In this document: positions 6,072 through 13,779 of the stretch, in pieces
How positions within the stretch are numbered: position 1 is the first letter of the stretch
Layout of the letters: each line of letters starts with the position of its first letter
DNA from: an uncultured Clostridia bacterium
Lineage (GTDB): Bacteria > Bacillota > Clostridia > Christensenellales > Borkfalkiaceae
Direction: 5' to 3'
DNA length: 25,631 nt
NCBI GenBank assembly: GCA_947176485.1
Contig: CAMWQS010000007.1
Coordinates: forward strand, 1-25,631
Translations under genes and position numbers: made by a program
The notes under the pieces: generated by a model
Told to the model about the DNA's origin: nothing
Seen by the model: the letters and a program-made list of their open reading frames with translations, nothing else
The model's database searches: none

Positions 6072-7511
6072 ATGATTACTTTGGAAAAGAATATAAAATC
6101 AGTCAAGGACGTTTTGACGAGCGAGGATATACTCGTTTTCGAGTTCACCTCCGACAGCGGCAAGAAGTTTGCCGCAGTGTTTGCCGACGGCGTAGTCGAT
6201 AAAAACCAGATAGGCGAGCTGGTCGTCAAGCCCTTGCGCCACGCAAAAGAGGACGACACCTTTGAGGATATCAAGCTTTTGCTTGCCTCGCCCGAGCTTA
6301 AAGAGGGCAACAAGAAAAAGGACGCCATCAAGGAAATTTTAAACGGCAACGCCGTAGTGTTTATAGACGGCGAAAAGGACTTCCTTATAGCGGGCGTCAA
6401 AAGCCCGCCCATGCGCGCCGTTGCCGAGCCGCCTACGCAGGTTGCGGTTCACGGACCGAGAGAGGGGTTTATCGAGGATATCAAGATAAACTTAGGGCTT
6501 ATAAGAAAGCGCATAAAGACCGAGCAATTGCAGGTTAAAACTATTTTCGTTGGCGACAAGTCGGATACGGCGGTATCCATCGTGTATATCGAGGGCGTGT
6601 GCCCCAAAGGCTTGCCCGAGAAGATAGAAAAAGAGATTTTGGCTAACGAGATAGATATCGTGCCCGATTCCTCGTACGTTTCGCAGTTTATGACCAAAAA
6701 GCCGCGCTCGCTTTTCAAGCGTTGCGGCACGGCGGAAAAGCCCGATATATTCTGTGCGAAGGTGTGTGAGGGCAGAGTGGGCATCGTCGTGGACGGCTCG
6801 CCCATCTGCCTTACCGTGCCATATATGGTGGTGGAAGATTTCCAGTCGGTTGAAGACTACTACATTAATTCTTACCGCTCGACCACTTTAAGGGTTTTAA
6901 GGCTTTTGTCGGTTTTGATAGGTATTTTCCTGCCCGCGCTGTATATCTCGGCACAGCTGTTTAAAATACAGATTATACCCTTTCAGCTACTTCTGAAAAT
7001 TTCAAGCTCGGTTGCGGGGCTGCCGCTTTCGCCGAGTATAGAAATGTTCTTAACGCTGTTCGTATTGGAGGTTTTGAACGAGGCGTCCATACGAATGCCC
7101 AAGTACGTGGGGCTTGCGCTGTCCGTAGTCGGCGCGCTGGTTCTCGGCGATACGGCGGTCAAGGCGGGCATAATTTCCACGCCGGCGATAATAATTATCG
7201 CGTTTTCGGCAATTTGCCTTTACACCGTACCCAACAACGTTGAAACTACCACGACCTTGCGTTGGATGTATCTGATTATCGCGGGTAGCGTTGGACCCTT
7301 CGGAATGGTGCTTTTATCTGCGTATCTTATCTGTTACCTCGTGTCGGAGCAGTCCTACGGCGTGCCTTTGGTTACGCCCTTTGCACCCTTAGTAAGAAGC
7401 GACTTGTACGACAGCTTGGTAAAGGCGAATATGTACACCTTGGATACGCGACCGAAGGCGTTTAAAGTAAAAGAAAAAGTGAGGCTGAAAAAGAATGAAA
7501 GCGAAGATTAG
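6072..7511 (+). CDS. gerAA: Spore germination receptor subunit A (GerAA/GerA family)
   Basis: The A subunit of a nutrient germinant receptor in the spore inner membrane. A soluble N-terminal region of ~270 residues carries family signatures (TVPYMVVEDFQSVEDYY near its end). A membrane domain with about five helices follows (about 275-455), including EVLNEASIRMPKYVGLALSVVGALVLGD in two parts. The length of 479 residues is normal. The ATG at 6072 matches the family start, but no Shine-Dalgarno sequence is evident. It is the first gene of the A-B-C operon and overlaps gerAB by 17 bases. I looked for a sigma-G promoter in 5953-6071 and found none that fits. Confidence 0.93.
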   Translation: MITLEKNIKSVKDVLTSEDILVFEFTSDSGKKFAAVFADGVVDKNQIGELVVKPLRHAKEDDTFEDIKLLLASPELKEGNKKKDAIKEILNGNAVVFIDGEKDFLIAGVKSPPMRAVAEPPTQVAVHGPREGFIEDIKINLGLIRKRIKTEQLQVKTIFVGDKSDTAVSIVYIEGVCPKGLPEKIEKEILANEIDIVPDSSYVSQFMTKKPRSLFKRCGTAEKPDIFCAKVCEGRVGIVVDGSPICLTVPYMVVEDFQSVEDYYINSYRSTTLRVLRLLSVLIGIFLPALYISAQLFKIQIIPFQLLLKISSSVAGLPLSPSIEMFLTLFVLEVLNEASIRMPKYVGLALSVVGALVLGDTAVKAGIISTPAIIIIAFSAICLYTVPNNVETTTTLRWMYLIIAGSVGPFGMVLLSAYLICYLVSEQSYGVPLVTPFAPLVRSDLYDSLVKANMYTLDTRPKAFKVKEKVRLKKNESED

Positions 7512-8562
7512 CGTCAGACAAATTTGTTTTATAATGCTTGCCTATACGGTCGTGGGGAAGCTGCTTTCTTACCCATCGGCAGTGAGCTATTACTGCGAAA
7601 GAGACTTGCTGTTCCCCGCTTTAATCGACTTTTTGGTGCACGGTTTAATAGTTTGGGGCGTGGCGTTTCTTTGCTCGCGCACGGATAAAACCTTTTTCGA
7701 GCTGTTAAAGGGCGTTATAGGCAATATCGGCGCGAAAATAGTTTACGGCTTTTTTGCGGCGTTCTTCCTTTTAGCCGCGCTTATGCCGCTTTTTGAGCAA
7801 GAGCTGTACGTGCACAACATCTTCTACGATACCGTGCCGTCTTTAACCGTGTTTTTGCCCGTATTCATTTTTGCAATTTACGCGGGCAGCAAGCGGTTTG
7901 AAAATATAGGCAGATGCGCCGATATATGTATGCCCATCTTCGCAATTACAATGGTGGTTATCTTCGTGATGTCGTTTAGCGAAGCGAAATGGGATAACCT
8001 TTTGCCCGTGTTAAGGACGCCCGTAGGTACGGTGTTCGGGACGGCGTTGGGCACTATCTACCGCTTCGTCGAGCCCGCCTGGATGCTTATGTTTATGGGT
8101 CACTTCAAGTACAAAAAGGGCGACGCGGCGAAGATAACGGTATCTTACGCGGCGGGCGCGGCGATAGTCATTTTATTCCTTGCGACCTATTACGCAATTT
8201 ACGGCGGGCTTGCGCCTTCGAGGACCTTCGCAATTTCAAGGACTTCTTTGTACTTTTCCGCCTTGCAGACGATAGGCAGAATTGACCTTATCATGCTGTA
8301 CGTCTTGGAAACGGTTATGCTGTTTGCGCTCGTATTGAATATTCAGCTTGCAGTATACGCCGCCGCAAAATGCACCGGTTGGGAAAACAGGGCTATGCTT
8401 TCGCTTATTTTCAACGTCGTGCTTGCCGTGCTTTTAATAGTGTTCGACCACTATTATTACAGCATGTACGAGGTATACAACAAGTGGCTGTGGATAGTGT
8501 TTGTAATTTTCTCGGTATTAATTCCCGCGTTTGCGTGGACTTTTAGAAGGAGGACGCGATGA
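7495..8562 (+). CDS. gerAB: Spore germination receptor subunit B (GerAB, APC-superfamily permease)
   Basis: A 355-residue polytopic membrane protein with about ten helices, starting MKAKISVRQICFIMLAYTVVGKLLSYPS. It belongs to the GerAB/ArcD/ProY family of the APC transporter superfamily. In characterised receptors this subunit binds the germinant. The middle carries the expected TVGTVFGTALGTIYRFVEP-like loop before helix 6. It overlaps gerAA by 17 bases and its stop overlaps the gerAC ATG, so the three subunits should be made together in the forespore. The germinant cannot be deduced. Confidence 0.9.
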   Translation: MKAKISVRQICFIMLAYTVVGKLLSYPSAVSYYCERDLLFPALIDFLVHGLIVWGVAFLCSRTDKTFFELLKGVIGNIGAKIVYGFFAAFFLLAALMPLFEQELYVHNIFYDTVPSLTVFLPVFIFAIYAGSKRFENIGRCADICMPIFAITMVVIFVMSFSEAKWDNLLPVLRTPVGTVFGTALGTIYRFVEPAWMLMFMGHFKYKKGDAAKITVSYAAGAAIVILFLATYYAIYGGLAPSRTFAISRTSLYFSALQTIGRIDLIMLYVLETVMLFALVLNIQLAVYAAAKCTGWENRAMLSLIFNVVLAVLLIVFDHYYYSMYEVYNKWLWIVFVIFSVLIPAFAWTFRRRTR

Positions 8563-9836
8563 AAACTAAGTGGAATTTCAGCCGTGCGTCGGTCTTTATT
8601 TACGTGCTGCTTTTTATCGCGCTGTTGGGGCTGTTTTTCACCAACGACTTCGGACTCGTCGATATTCACAAAAGCGCAATAATCACTGCGGTGGGCGTCG
8701 ATATGGAGGACGACGAGGTGCAGGTTACGGCGGAGCTTGCCGTGCCCCAGCCCTCGCAAAGCGGTGAAAACATCAAGTACACGCAGGTGCAGGGCAGCGG
8801 CTTGACCATTGCCGACGCGCTGAACGAGATAAACGCTAAAACCGGCTTTTACCCCAAGCTTCAATTTTGCGATTTGATTTTAATCGGCGAAAGCTGCCGC
8901 GAAAGAGAATTGTTCGGCTTGCTTGCGTGCTTTTACAGAAAGAACTTTTCCGAGCTGACCGCCCTCGTTGCGGCGTGCGAAGGAAAGGCTTCGGATATGC
9001 TTGCGCTTAAGTCCGAGGTCGACGATATGACCAGCGAGGCGATAAGCAAGGTTTTATCCGACGAAATAAAAAAATCGGCAAACGCCAACCCGATGAATTT
9101 GAAAAGTATTGCCGTTACGCATTACTCTAAAAGCGCGGCTTGCTATATGCCGTATATCGAAGTGAATAATCAAGGCACTTCCCAAAACGGCGGCAACGGC
9201 GAAAGCATTGGCGGAGAGGGCGGCAACCAAGGCGGGCAAAGCGGTGGCGGTGGCTCGTCGTCAGGTGGCGGCGGCGAAAGCGGAGGCTCGCAGGGCGGTG
9301 GCGGCTCGCAAGGCGGCGGTTCCGAACAGCCCGTGGAATTTACCGCCCGCAAAACTGCGGTTTACTCTAACGGTGAGTTTAAGGGTATTCTTGACGAACA
9401 GCAGTCGTTTGCGCTTTCCGCACTTCAAAACGATATCCACCTTGCAGTGCTGCCGTGCGACGCGGACGATATACACTACACGCTCGGCATGAAGAACGTG
9501 AGCGGCGGGGTGAAGCTGAAGGTGAACGAGGGCGTGCCCGAGCTTACCGTAAGCTTTAAGGCGAAGGCGAAAATCAACGGCGCAAGAAAAAAGCTTGACC
9601 CCCACCAGATTATTTTCGACGACGTGGTGTCCGATAGCGTTTTGAAGGGCGCGGAGGAAGAGCTTAAAACCCGCTTTAACGATTTGATTGAAACCTGCAG
9701 AGAATCGGACTGCGACATTTTGGGAATAAAGGAGCAGCTTTACAAGGGCGAGAAAAAGTATTACGATGCGTTTAAGGATGATATTTTAACCCGTATGCAG
9801 GTTAAATACGAGGTTGAAGTCGGAAGTATAGATTAA
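8559..9836 (+). CDS. gerAC: Spore germination receptor subunit C (GerAC family), no lipobox, Gly-rich insert
   Basis: The family call rests on operon position and on segments such as ITAVGVDMEDDEVQVTAELAVPQP and the C-terminal amphipathic helical region. Two features are unusual. First, GerAC proteins are normally lipoproteins with a Cys directly after the signal peptide. Here the N-terminal helix (12-27) runs into FTNDFGLVD, and the first Cys is residue 104, so it should be anchored by an uncleaved helix. Second, residues about 206-256 form a Gly/Ser/Gln low-complexity linker between the domains. AGGAGG precedes the ATG, which overlaps the gerAB stop (ATGA). A strong terminator follows the gene. 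Confidence 0.88.
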   Translation: MKTKWNFSRASVFIYVLLFIALLGLFFTNDFGLVDIHKSAIITAVGVDMEDDEVQVTAELAVPQPSQSGENIKYTQVQGSGLTIADALNEINAKTGFYPKLQFCDLILIGESCRERELFGLLACFYRKNFSELTALVAACEGKASDMLALKSEVDDMTSEAISKVLSDEIKKSANANPMNLKSIAVTHYSKSAACYMPYIEVNNQGTSQNGGNGESIGGEGGNQGGQSGGGGSSSGGGGESGGSQGGGGSQGGGSEQPVEFTARKTAVYSNGEFKGILDEQQSFALSALQNDIHLAVLPCDADDIHYTLGMKNVSGGVKLKVNEGVPELTVSFKAKAKINGARKKLDPHQIIFDDVVSDSVLKGAEEELKTRFNDLIETCRESDCDILGIKEQLYKGEKKYYDAFKDDILTRMQVKYEVEVGSID

Positions 9837-9841
9837 AGAAA

Positions 9842-9868
9842 TTAAGTCGGGGCTATGCCCCGACTTAA
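9842..9868. terminator. Bidirectional terminator between gerAC and the minus-strand membrane gene
   Basis: A perfect 12-bp stem (9842-9853 with 9857-9868) has a TAT loop. It lies between converging genes, 5 bases from each stop codon or fewer. T-rich tails on both sides are short. Confidence 0.8.
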
Positions 9869-9872
9869 CTAT

Positions 9873-10427
9873 TTACGGCTTCGTGGAATTTATATGCGCG
9901 AGAGTTTCTATTATGAGTTTAGACAGAAGCTGCAAGTCGCACTCGCTGATTTCTCCTTCCGAGTTCTCGGTCAAGATTTCTGCGGTTCGCGCTGCGCCGT
10001 TGCCCGTTACGTCGCGCTCGATAGCCCCGGCAATTTCTTTTGCCACGCCCTCAATTTTATCGGTGGGCACGAAGCCCTCGATAAGGGTTGAAATTACCCC
10101 CTCGGTTGCAGAGGTCGTAGTTTTATCCCGCACGAATTGCTCGTACAAAACGTATAATAGGGTTGCGACCGAACCGACCGAGATACCGTGCTCGATTACG
10201 GAAATATACTCCGCCAAAAGGTAACTAAGGCTCCAGTTTTTAAGCGCGGCGTACGCGGCGTAAAAAATCACGCCGAAGGTGAAGGGGAGAAAGGTCAAAA
10301 GCTTCTTCTTCGTCTTTTTCAAAAAAGTTACTTTGCAAATCTGCACCGTTATCGCCGTAAGAAAAGCAAGCAGCACCACGTCCAAGCCGTAAAAGGTGAA
10401 AGTATCTATAATTTTTATAATCGTCAA
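9873..10427 (-). CDS. Unrecognised small membrane protein
   Basis: A 184-residue protein I do not recognise. It has three hydrophobic segments in its first ~100 residues (about 12-30, 44-62 and 78-98), then a soluble acidic tail that ends LLSKLIIETLAHINS. I start it at the TTG at 10427 because GGAGG lies five bases before it. The frame is open to an earlier TTG (10439), but that would place the ribosome site inside the gene. It converges with gerAC and shares its terminator. The three-helix topology with a charged tail loosely recalls holin-like proteins, but no phage or lysis genes are nearby. Confidence 0.65.
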   Translation of the reverse strand: MTIIKIIDTFTFYGLDVVLLAFLTAITVQICKVTFLKKTKKKLLTFLPFTFGVIFYAAYAALKNWSLSYLLAEYISVIEHGISVGSVATLLYVLYEQFVRDKTTTSATEGVISTLIEGFVPTDKIEGVAKEIAGAIERDVTGNGAARTAEILTENSEGEISECDLQLLSKLIIETLAHINSTKP

Positions 10428-10578
10428 ATTTTCCTCCAAAGAGGCGACGCCCGACGCGTAAATTCAATCGCCTAAAAATTACTTCTTCACCCGACGGTTA
10501 TTTTATAAGCCGTTTTTACCCGCTTAAACGGGGACGGCAAAAATAAAGTTCAAATTATTCTGTAACCAATACACACGG

Positions 10579-10607
10579 TTGCCAACGCGGATTTTTTATG
10601 ATAGAAT
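10579..10607 (+). promoter_or_regulatory. Sigma-A promoter of trmB, predicted leaderless start
   Basis: TTGCCA (10579-10584) is followed after 17 bases by TAGAAT (10602-10607). The usual seven-base distance puts +1 at 10614, the A of the trmB ATG. The rest of 10428-10578 holds a GGCGA/TCGCC inverted repeat (10442-10472) upstream of the minus-strand gene and nothing else clear. Confidence 0.65.
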
Positions 10608-10613
10608 AAACTT

Positions 10614-11279
10614 ATGAGAATGCATAAAAAAAGCCGCTTGGAAGAAAGAATTGCGGCGTGCGGTGATATAGTAAAGGTTGCCGATTTATCCGACAAAAAT
10701 ATGAAAAATGCGGCGTTGACCCCCGAATATGTGCCGTTTAACGAGGTTTTCGGCAATAATAACCCTATATATTTGGAGATAGGCTGCGGCAAGGGTAAGT
10801 TCGTTTGCGAGATGGCAAAGAAGCTTCCCGATATAAACTTCGTTGCCTGCGAAAAGATTTCAAACGTGCTTATCGAGGCGTTGGAGAGGGCAAAAACCGA
10901 GGGAATTAAGAACGTTTACTTTTTAAACTGTGCGGCGGAGGTGCTTCAAAAGTACTTTACGCCCGGCTCGGTTGATAGGCTTTACCTTAACTTTTCAAAC
11001 CCGCTCCCCAAGGAAGGGTACAAAAAGCAAAGGCTTACGCACCCCCGTTTTTTAAGCATATATGGGGGTCTATTAAAAAAAGGCGGCTTGATTTTACAAA
11101 AGACGGACGACGAAGATTTTTATAAATTTTCGGTCGAAAGCTTCAAGCAAGCGGGCTTTGAGGTGCTTTCCACCTGCGAAAATTACCTTTTAGGCGAAAA
11201 AGAGGACGTGGAAACCGAGCACGAAAGGCGTTTTAAGGACATGGGCAAGCACATTTTCAGGGTGGTCGTAAAGGTTTAA
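10614..11279 (+). CDS. trmB: tRNA (guanine-N7-)-methyltransferase TrmB
   Basis: A SAM-dependent enzyme that makes m7G46 in tRNA. The N-terminus MRMHKKSR matches the B. subtilis TrmB start and fixes the ATG. The SAM-binding motif is YLEIGCGKGKFVCEMA (residues about 44-59), followed by PDINFVACEK. The family motif normally reads NFSDPWPK; here it reads NFSNPLPK, replacing the conserved Asp and Trp, while KKQRLTHPRFL and LQKTDDEDFY are kept. The 221 residues are of normal length. It forms an operon with the metallophosphoesterase gene three bases downstream. The promoter lies so close that the mRNA should be leaderless, and there is no ribosome site before the ATG. Confidence 0.85.
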   Translation: MRMHKKSRLEERIAACGDIVKVADLSDKNMKNAALTPEYVPFNEVFGNNNPIYLEIGCGKGKFVCEMAKKLPDINFVACEKISNVLIEALERAKTEGIKNVYFLNCAAEVLQKYFTPGSVDRLYLNFSNPLPKEGYKKQRLTHPRFLSIYGGLLKKGGLILQKTDDEDFYKFSVESFKQAGFEVLSTCENYLLGEKEDVETEHERRFKDMGKHIFRVVVKV

Positions 11280-11281
11280 AT

Positions 11282-12067
11282 ATGCTTTGGTTGTGGCTTA
11301 GTTTGGGCATATTAGGGGGTGTAACCCTTATTTTGCTGTTTATTTGGTGCAATAACAGCTGGTTGAAGGTAACCAGATACTCCTTTGACGCAGGGCTCGC
11401 AAAGGGCGTCAAAATAGTTCATTTATCCGATTTGCACGGCAAACAGTTCGGACGCAAAAATACCCGCTTAATTGCCAAAATAGTGAAGGAAACCCCTGAT
11501 TTTATAGTAATTACGGGCGATATTATCCATAAATACCGCGAAAAGGATAAGCGGGTTGCGCTTGAGCTGGTGTCTTCCTTGGGCGGGGTTGCACCCGTGC
11601 TGTACGTATCGGGCAACCACGAGATGCGCAACAAGGGATACCGCTTTTTCAGAAGAGATTTGAAGGAGGCGGGCGCGGTCGTTTTGGACAATTGCCCCCT
11701 TGATATATGCGGTTTAACGGTGGTCGGGCTCAATTGTACGGCACTTAAAAACGAAGTTATATACAAAATTACGCCTAAAACGGAAGGCGTTAAGATTTTG
11801 CTTGCGCATATGCCACAGCATATAGAAAGGTACGCTTCGGCGGGGTACGACTTCGTTTTCTGCGGGCACGCGCACGGCGGACAGTGGCGCATACCGTTCA
11901 CGCGGCAAGGAATTTACGCGCCGGGGCAAGGGATGTTCCCAAAGCTTACTTCGGGTGTGCACGAGCGGGGAAAGACCAAAATGATTATCTCCCGCGGGCT
12001 GGGGAATTCCGAGTGCCCCATAAGACTTTTCAACCGACCCGAAATAGTAATTACCGAAATAAAATAA
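11282..12067 (+). CDS. Membrane-anchored metallophosphoesterase (YkuE/YaeI-like)
   Basis: An N-terminal membrane helix (4-23) precedes a calcineurin-like phosphoesterase domain. Metal ligands appear in order: DLH (50-52), GD (79-80), GNHE (111-114), a His in LLAHMP, and GHAHGGQ. The C-terminus carries the SRGLGNS and RLFNRPEIV motifs common in YaeI/YkuE proteins, which are related to lipid-headgroup or cell-wall phosphoesterases. All catalytic ligands are present. It follows trmB after two bases and ends at a shared terminator. The substrate is unknown. Confidence 0.9.
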   Translation: MLWLWLSLGILGGVTLILLFIWCNNSWLKVTRYSFDAGLAKGVKIVHLSDLHGKQFGRKNTRLIAKIVKETPDFIVITGDIIHKYREKDKRVALELVSSLGGVAPVLYVSGNHEMRNKGYRFFRRDLKEAGAVVLDNCPLDICGLTVVGLNCTALKNEVIYKITPKTEGVKILLAHMPQHIERYASAGYDFVFCGHAHGGQWRIPFTRQGIYAPGQGMFPKLTSGVHERGKTKMIISRGLGNSECPIRLFNRPEIVITEIK

Positions 12068-12100
12068 AAAACCCGACGGATAACGGCTCCGTCGGGTTTT
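12068..12100. terminator. Bidirectional terminator
   Basis: A perfect 13-bp stem (12068-12080 with 12088-12100) has a seven-base loop. A-run and T-run flanks let it work in both directions. It serves the metallophosphoesterase gene on the plus strand and the carbamoyltransferase homologue on the minus strand. Confidence 0.92.
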
Positions 12101-12105
12101 ATTAA

Positions 12106-13041
12106 TTAAACTAAAAGTGCAAGCACGGCTTTTATGGTGTGCAGCTTGTTTTCGCCTTGTTCCAAAACCAAGCTGTTTTTGCCGTCGATAATATCAGCCG
12201 TAACTTCTATTCCGCGGTTGGCGGGCAATGAGTGCATAAACTGCGCGTTGTGCGCGGCAAGCGACATAAGCGAGTTGTTCACCTGATAGGGAAGAAGAAG
12301 CTCAAGCTCCTTTTCGGGCACGGACGAATGATAGTGGTAGTTGTCCGTGTAAACTATATCCGCATTTTTTACAGCCTCTACGGGGTTGTCGGTTACGGTA
12401 ATGTTGCCGTACTGCCTTGCCGTATCCAAAAGTGCTTTCTTGATGCCGTACTTTTCGGGCGTGGCAACTGCAACCTCCATACCGCACTTAATCGCGCCCG
12501 TTATAAGCGAGGCGGCGGTGCTGGTGCCCTTGCCGACGTAGGCTATTTTAAGCCCTTCAAGCTTTTTGTGCTTTTCCCAGATGGTGAAAAGGTCGCACAG
12601 TGCCTGCAAGGGTATGCCGTTTTCGTTATGGGAGTTTATTATGGAAATTTCCGAAACGGCGCAGAACTCGTCAAGCTCTTTCTGGCTGATGTCACGCGTT
12701 ACCAGCGCGCCCACTCCGTAGCGGGAAATTACGTTTACTATGTCCTTTACGTTCTCGCCCGCCTTCATATCGTTTTCGGAGTAGGGCAGATTTACGCAAA
12801 CGCCGCCGAGCTGGCTTACGCCTATTTCAAGCGCGCAACGCGTTCTTAGCGAAGTATCGCCGAACAGAAGGGCAACGGTTACGCCCTTTAAAATGCGCGT
12901 ATCCTCGTGGGCGATAAACTTCGCCTTCATTGCCTTCGTTGCGTATAAAAGTTCAAAAATTTCTTCGGTGGAATAGTCGCCGAGCCCCGTCATGTGCTTG
13001 TGCCTTATTCCGTATGAAGGGGTGTATCTGTTTATATCCAT
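12106..13041 (-). CDS. Ornithine carbamoyltransferase homologue with altered active site
   Basis: Full-length (311 residues) and collinear with ornithine carbamoyltransferases, including YQVNNSLMSLA, RGIEVTADIIDGKNSLV and the C-terminal HTIKAVLALL. Several family-defining residues are changed. The carbamoyl-phosphate loop STRTR reads SLRTR (64-68). HPxQ reads IPLQ (143-146), losing the His. The ornithine-closing DxWxSMG loop reads DNYHYHSS (233-240). HCLP reads HSLP (270-273), replacing the active-site Cys. The final NR reads NK (298-299). The frame is intact, with its own promoter and GAGG ribosome site, so it is not an obvious pseudogene. No arginine or agmatine genes are adjacent. It may carbamoylate another acceptor or have a non-catalytic role; I would not call it argF. 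Confidence 0.8.
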   Translation of the reverse strand: MDINRYTPSYGIRHKHMTGLGDYSTEEIFELLYATKAMKAKFIAHEDTRILKGVTVALLFGDTSLRTRCALEIGVSQLGGVCVNLPYSENDMKAGENVKDIVNVISRYGVGALVTRDISQKELDEFCAVSEISIINSHNENGIPLQALCDLFTIWEKHKKLEGLKIAYVGKGTSTAASLITGAIKCGMEVAVATPEKYGIKKALLDTARQYGNITVTDNPVEAVKNADIVYTDNYHYHSSVPEKELELLLPYQVNNSLMSLAAHNAQFMHSLPANRGIEVTADIIDGKNSLVLEQGENKLHTIKAVLALLV

Positions 13042-13058
13042 TTTAAAACCTCACGCCC

Positions 13059-13087
13059 ATTATAACATTTACGGGCGGGTAATACAA
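13059..13087 (-). promoter_or_regulatory. Promoter of the carbamoyltransferase homologue
   Basis: On the minus strand TTGTAT (13087-13082) is followed after 17 bases by a perfect TATAAT (13064-13059). The predicted start near 13052 is about ten bases before the ATG, so the GAGG site would be at the extreme 5' end of the mRNA. Confidence 0.6.
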
Positions 13088-13088
13088 G

Positions 13089-13679
13089 CTATTTTAATTC
13101 GGTTTCGCGTTTTGAGAACTTGCAACCGCAGTAATTTTGCCTATACAGCCCGTATTCCTTTGAAAGCTGGGTACTTCTTAAATACCCGTTGCGCTTTTTA
13201 AAATCGGAGTAAAGCCACTTGTCGCCGCCCAGGCGCACACCTATCTCGTTAATGGCTTGCGCGTTTTTAAGTGGGCTTATTGTCAAAGTGGTGGTGAAGA
13301 AGTCGAACCCGTTTTCGTCTGCAACCTGTTTAGTTTTTGCAAGCCGAAGCTCGAAGCACTTCAAACAGCGGGCAGAGCCTTCGCCTAAATTTTCAAGCCC
13401 CTTGACAGCATTGTAATACTCCGCCTCGTCGTGGTCGCAGTCGATAAAGTCCGCCCAGCCCGTTTCGTCAATAAGGCGCAAAAGCTCCGCCTTGCGGCGG
13501 GCATATTCCCCGTCGCCGATATTGGGGTTGTAGAATAGGACGGTTATTTTAAAGTGGTCTTTCAGCCTTTCGAGGCAAGCGGAGGAACAAGGCGCACAGC
13601 AGCAGTGCAGAAGCAGCCGCTTGCCACAGTTTTCCTCTATTTGGTTTTGCATCAGCTTGTCGTAATCGGGCTTGTTCAT
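13089..13679 (-). CDS. queH: Epoxyqueuosine reductase QueH
   Basis: This enzyme catalyses the last step of queuosine synthesis, reducing epoxyqueuosine in tRNA; QueH is the non-cobalamin alternative to QueG. The 196 residues contain the cysteine-rich motif HCCCAPC (25-31), a central RCLKCFELRL pair, and the C-terminal NYCGCKFS. These are the expected ligands for the iron-sulfur cluster and mononuclear iron. YNPNI and EYARRK are further family segments. No other queuosine genes are in the window. The promoter at 13714-13686 predicts a transcript starting at the ATG itself, in keeping with the absence of a ribosome site. Confidence 0.92.
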   Translation of the reverse strand: MNKPDYDKLMQNQIEENCGKRLLLHCCCAPCSSACLERLKDHFKITVLFYNPNIGDGEYARRKAELLRLIDETGWADFIDCDHDEAEYYNAVKGLENLGEGSARCLKCFELRLAKTKQVADENGFDFFTTTLTISPLKNAQAINEIGVRLGGDKWLYSDFKKRNGYLRSTQLSKEYGLYRQNYCGCKFSKRETELK

Positions 13680-13685
13680 ATTTTT

Positions 13686-13714
13686 ATTATAACGGCTAAT
13701 TTAAATAATTGCAA
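13686..13714 (-). promoter_or_regulatory. Sigma-A promoter of queH, predicted leaderless start
   Basis: On the minus strand TTGCAA (13714-13709) is followed after 17 bases by TATAAT (13691-13686). Seven bases further is 13679, the A of the queH ATG. Confidence 0.72.
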
Positions 13715-13724
13715 AGTGTTTAAC

Positions 13725-13753
13725 TTGATTTTTCTCAACTGATATGGTAATAT
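13725..13753 (+). promoter_or_regulatory. Sigma-A promoter of the MalK-like gene
   Basis: TTGATT (13725-13730) is followed after 17 bases by TAATAT (13748-13753). The predicted start near 13760 leaves a 20-base leader that contains GGAGA. It lies back to back with the queH promoter. Confidence 0.6.
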
Positions 13754-13779
13754 ATGGTATATAATTTCGGAGATAGATT

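Noticed and set aside
9184..9325. Gly-rich DNA as a tandem repeat or frameshift site
   Set aside because: The repeats are irregular GGN-type codons and the frame is kept on both sides, so a low-complexity linker is enough.
9208..9492. Alternative-frame readings of the Gly-rich segment
   Set aside because: The Pro-rich and Ala/Arg-rich frames arise from the same GGC/GGT repeats; only the GerAC frame continues into recognised domains.
12232..12849. 205-codon plus-strand frame opposite the carbamoyltransferase homologue
   Set aside because: Its translation shows no family features and it lies entirely antisense to a well-aligned protein; it is a shadow frame.
12106..13041. Plain annotation as argF (ornithine carbamoyltransferase)
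   Set aside because: The residues that bind carbamoyl phosphate and ornithine are replaced at five hallmark sites, so the enzyme name is not supported.
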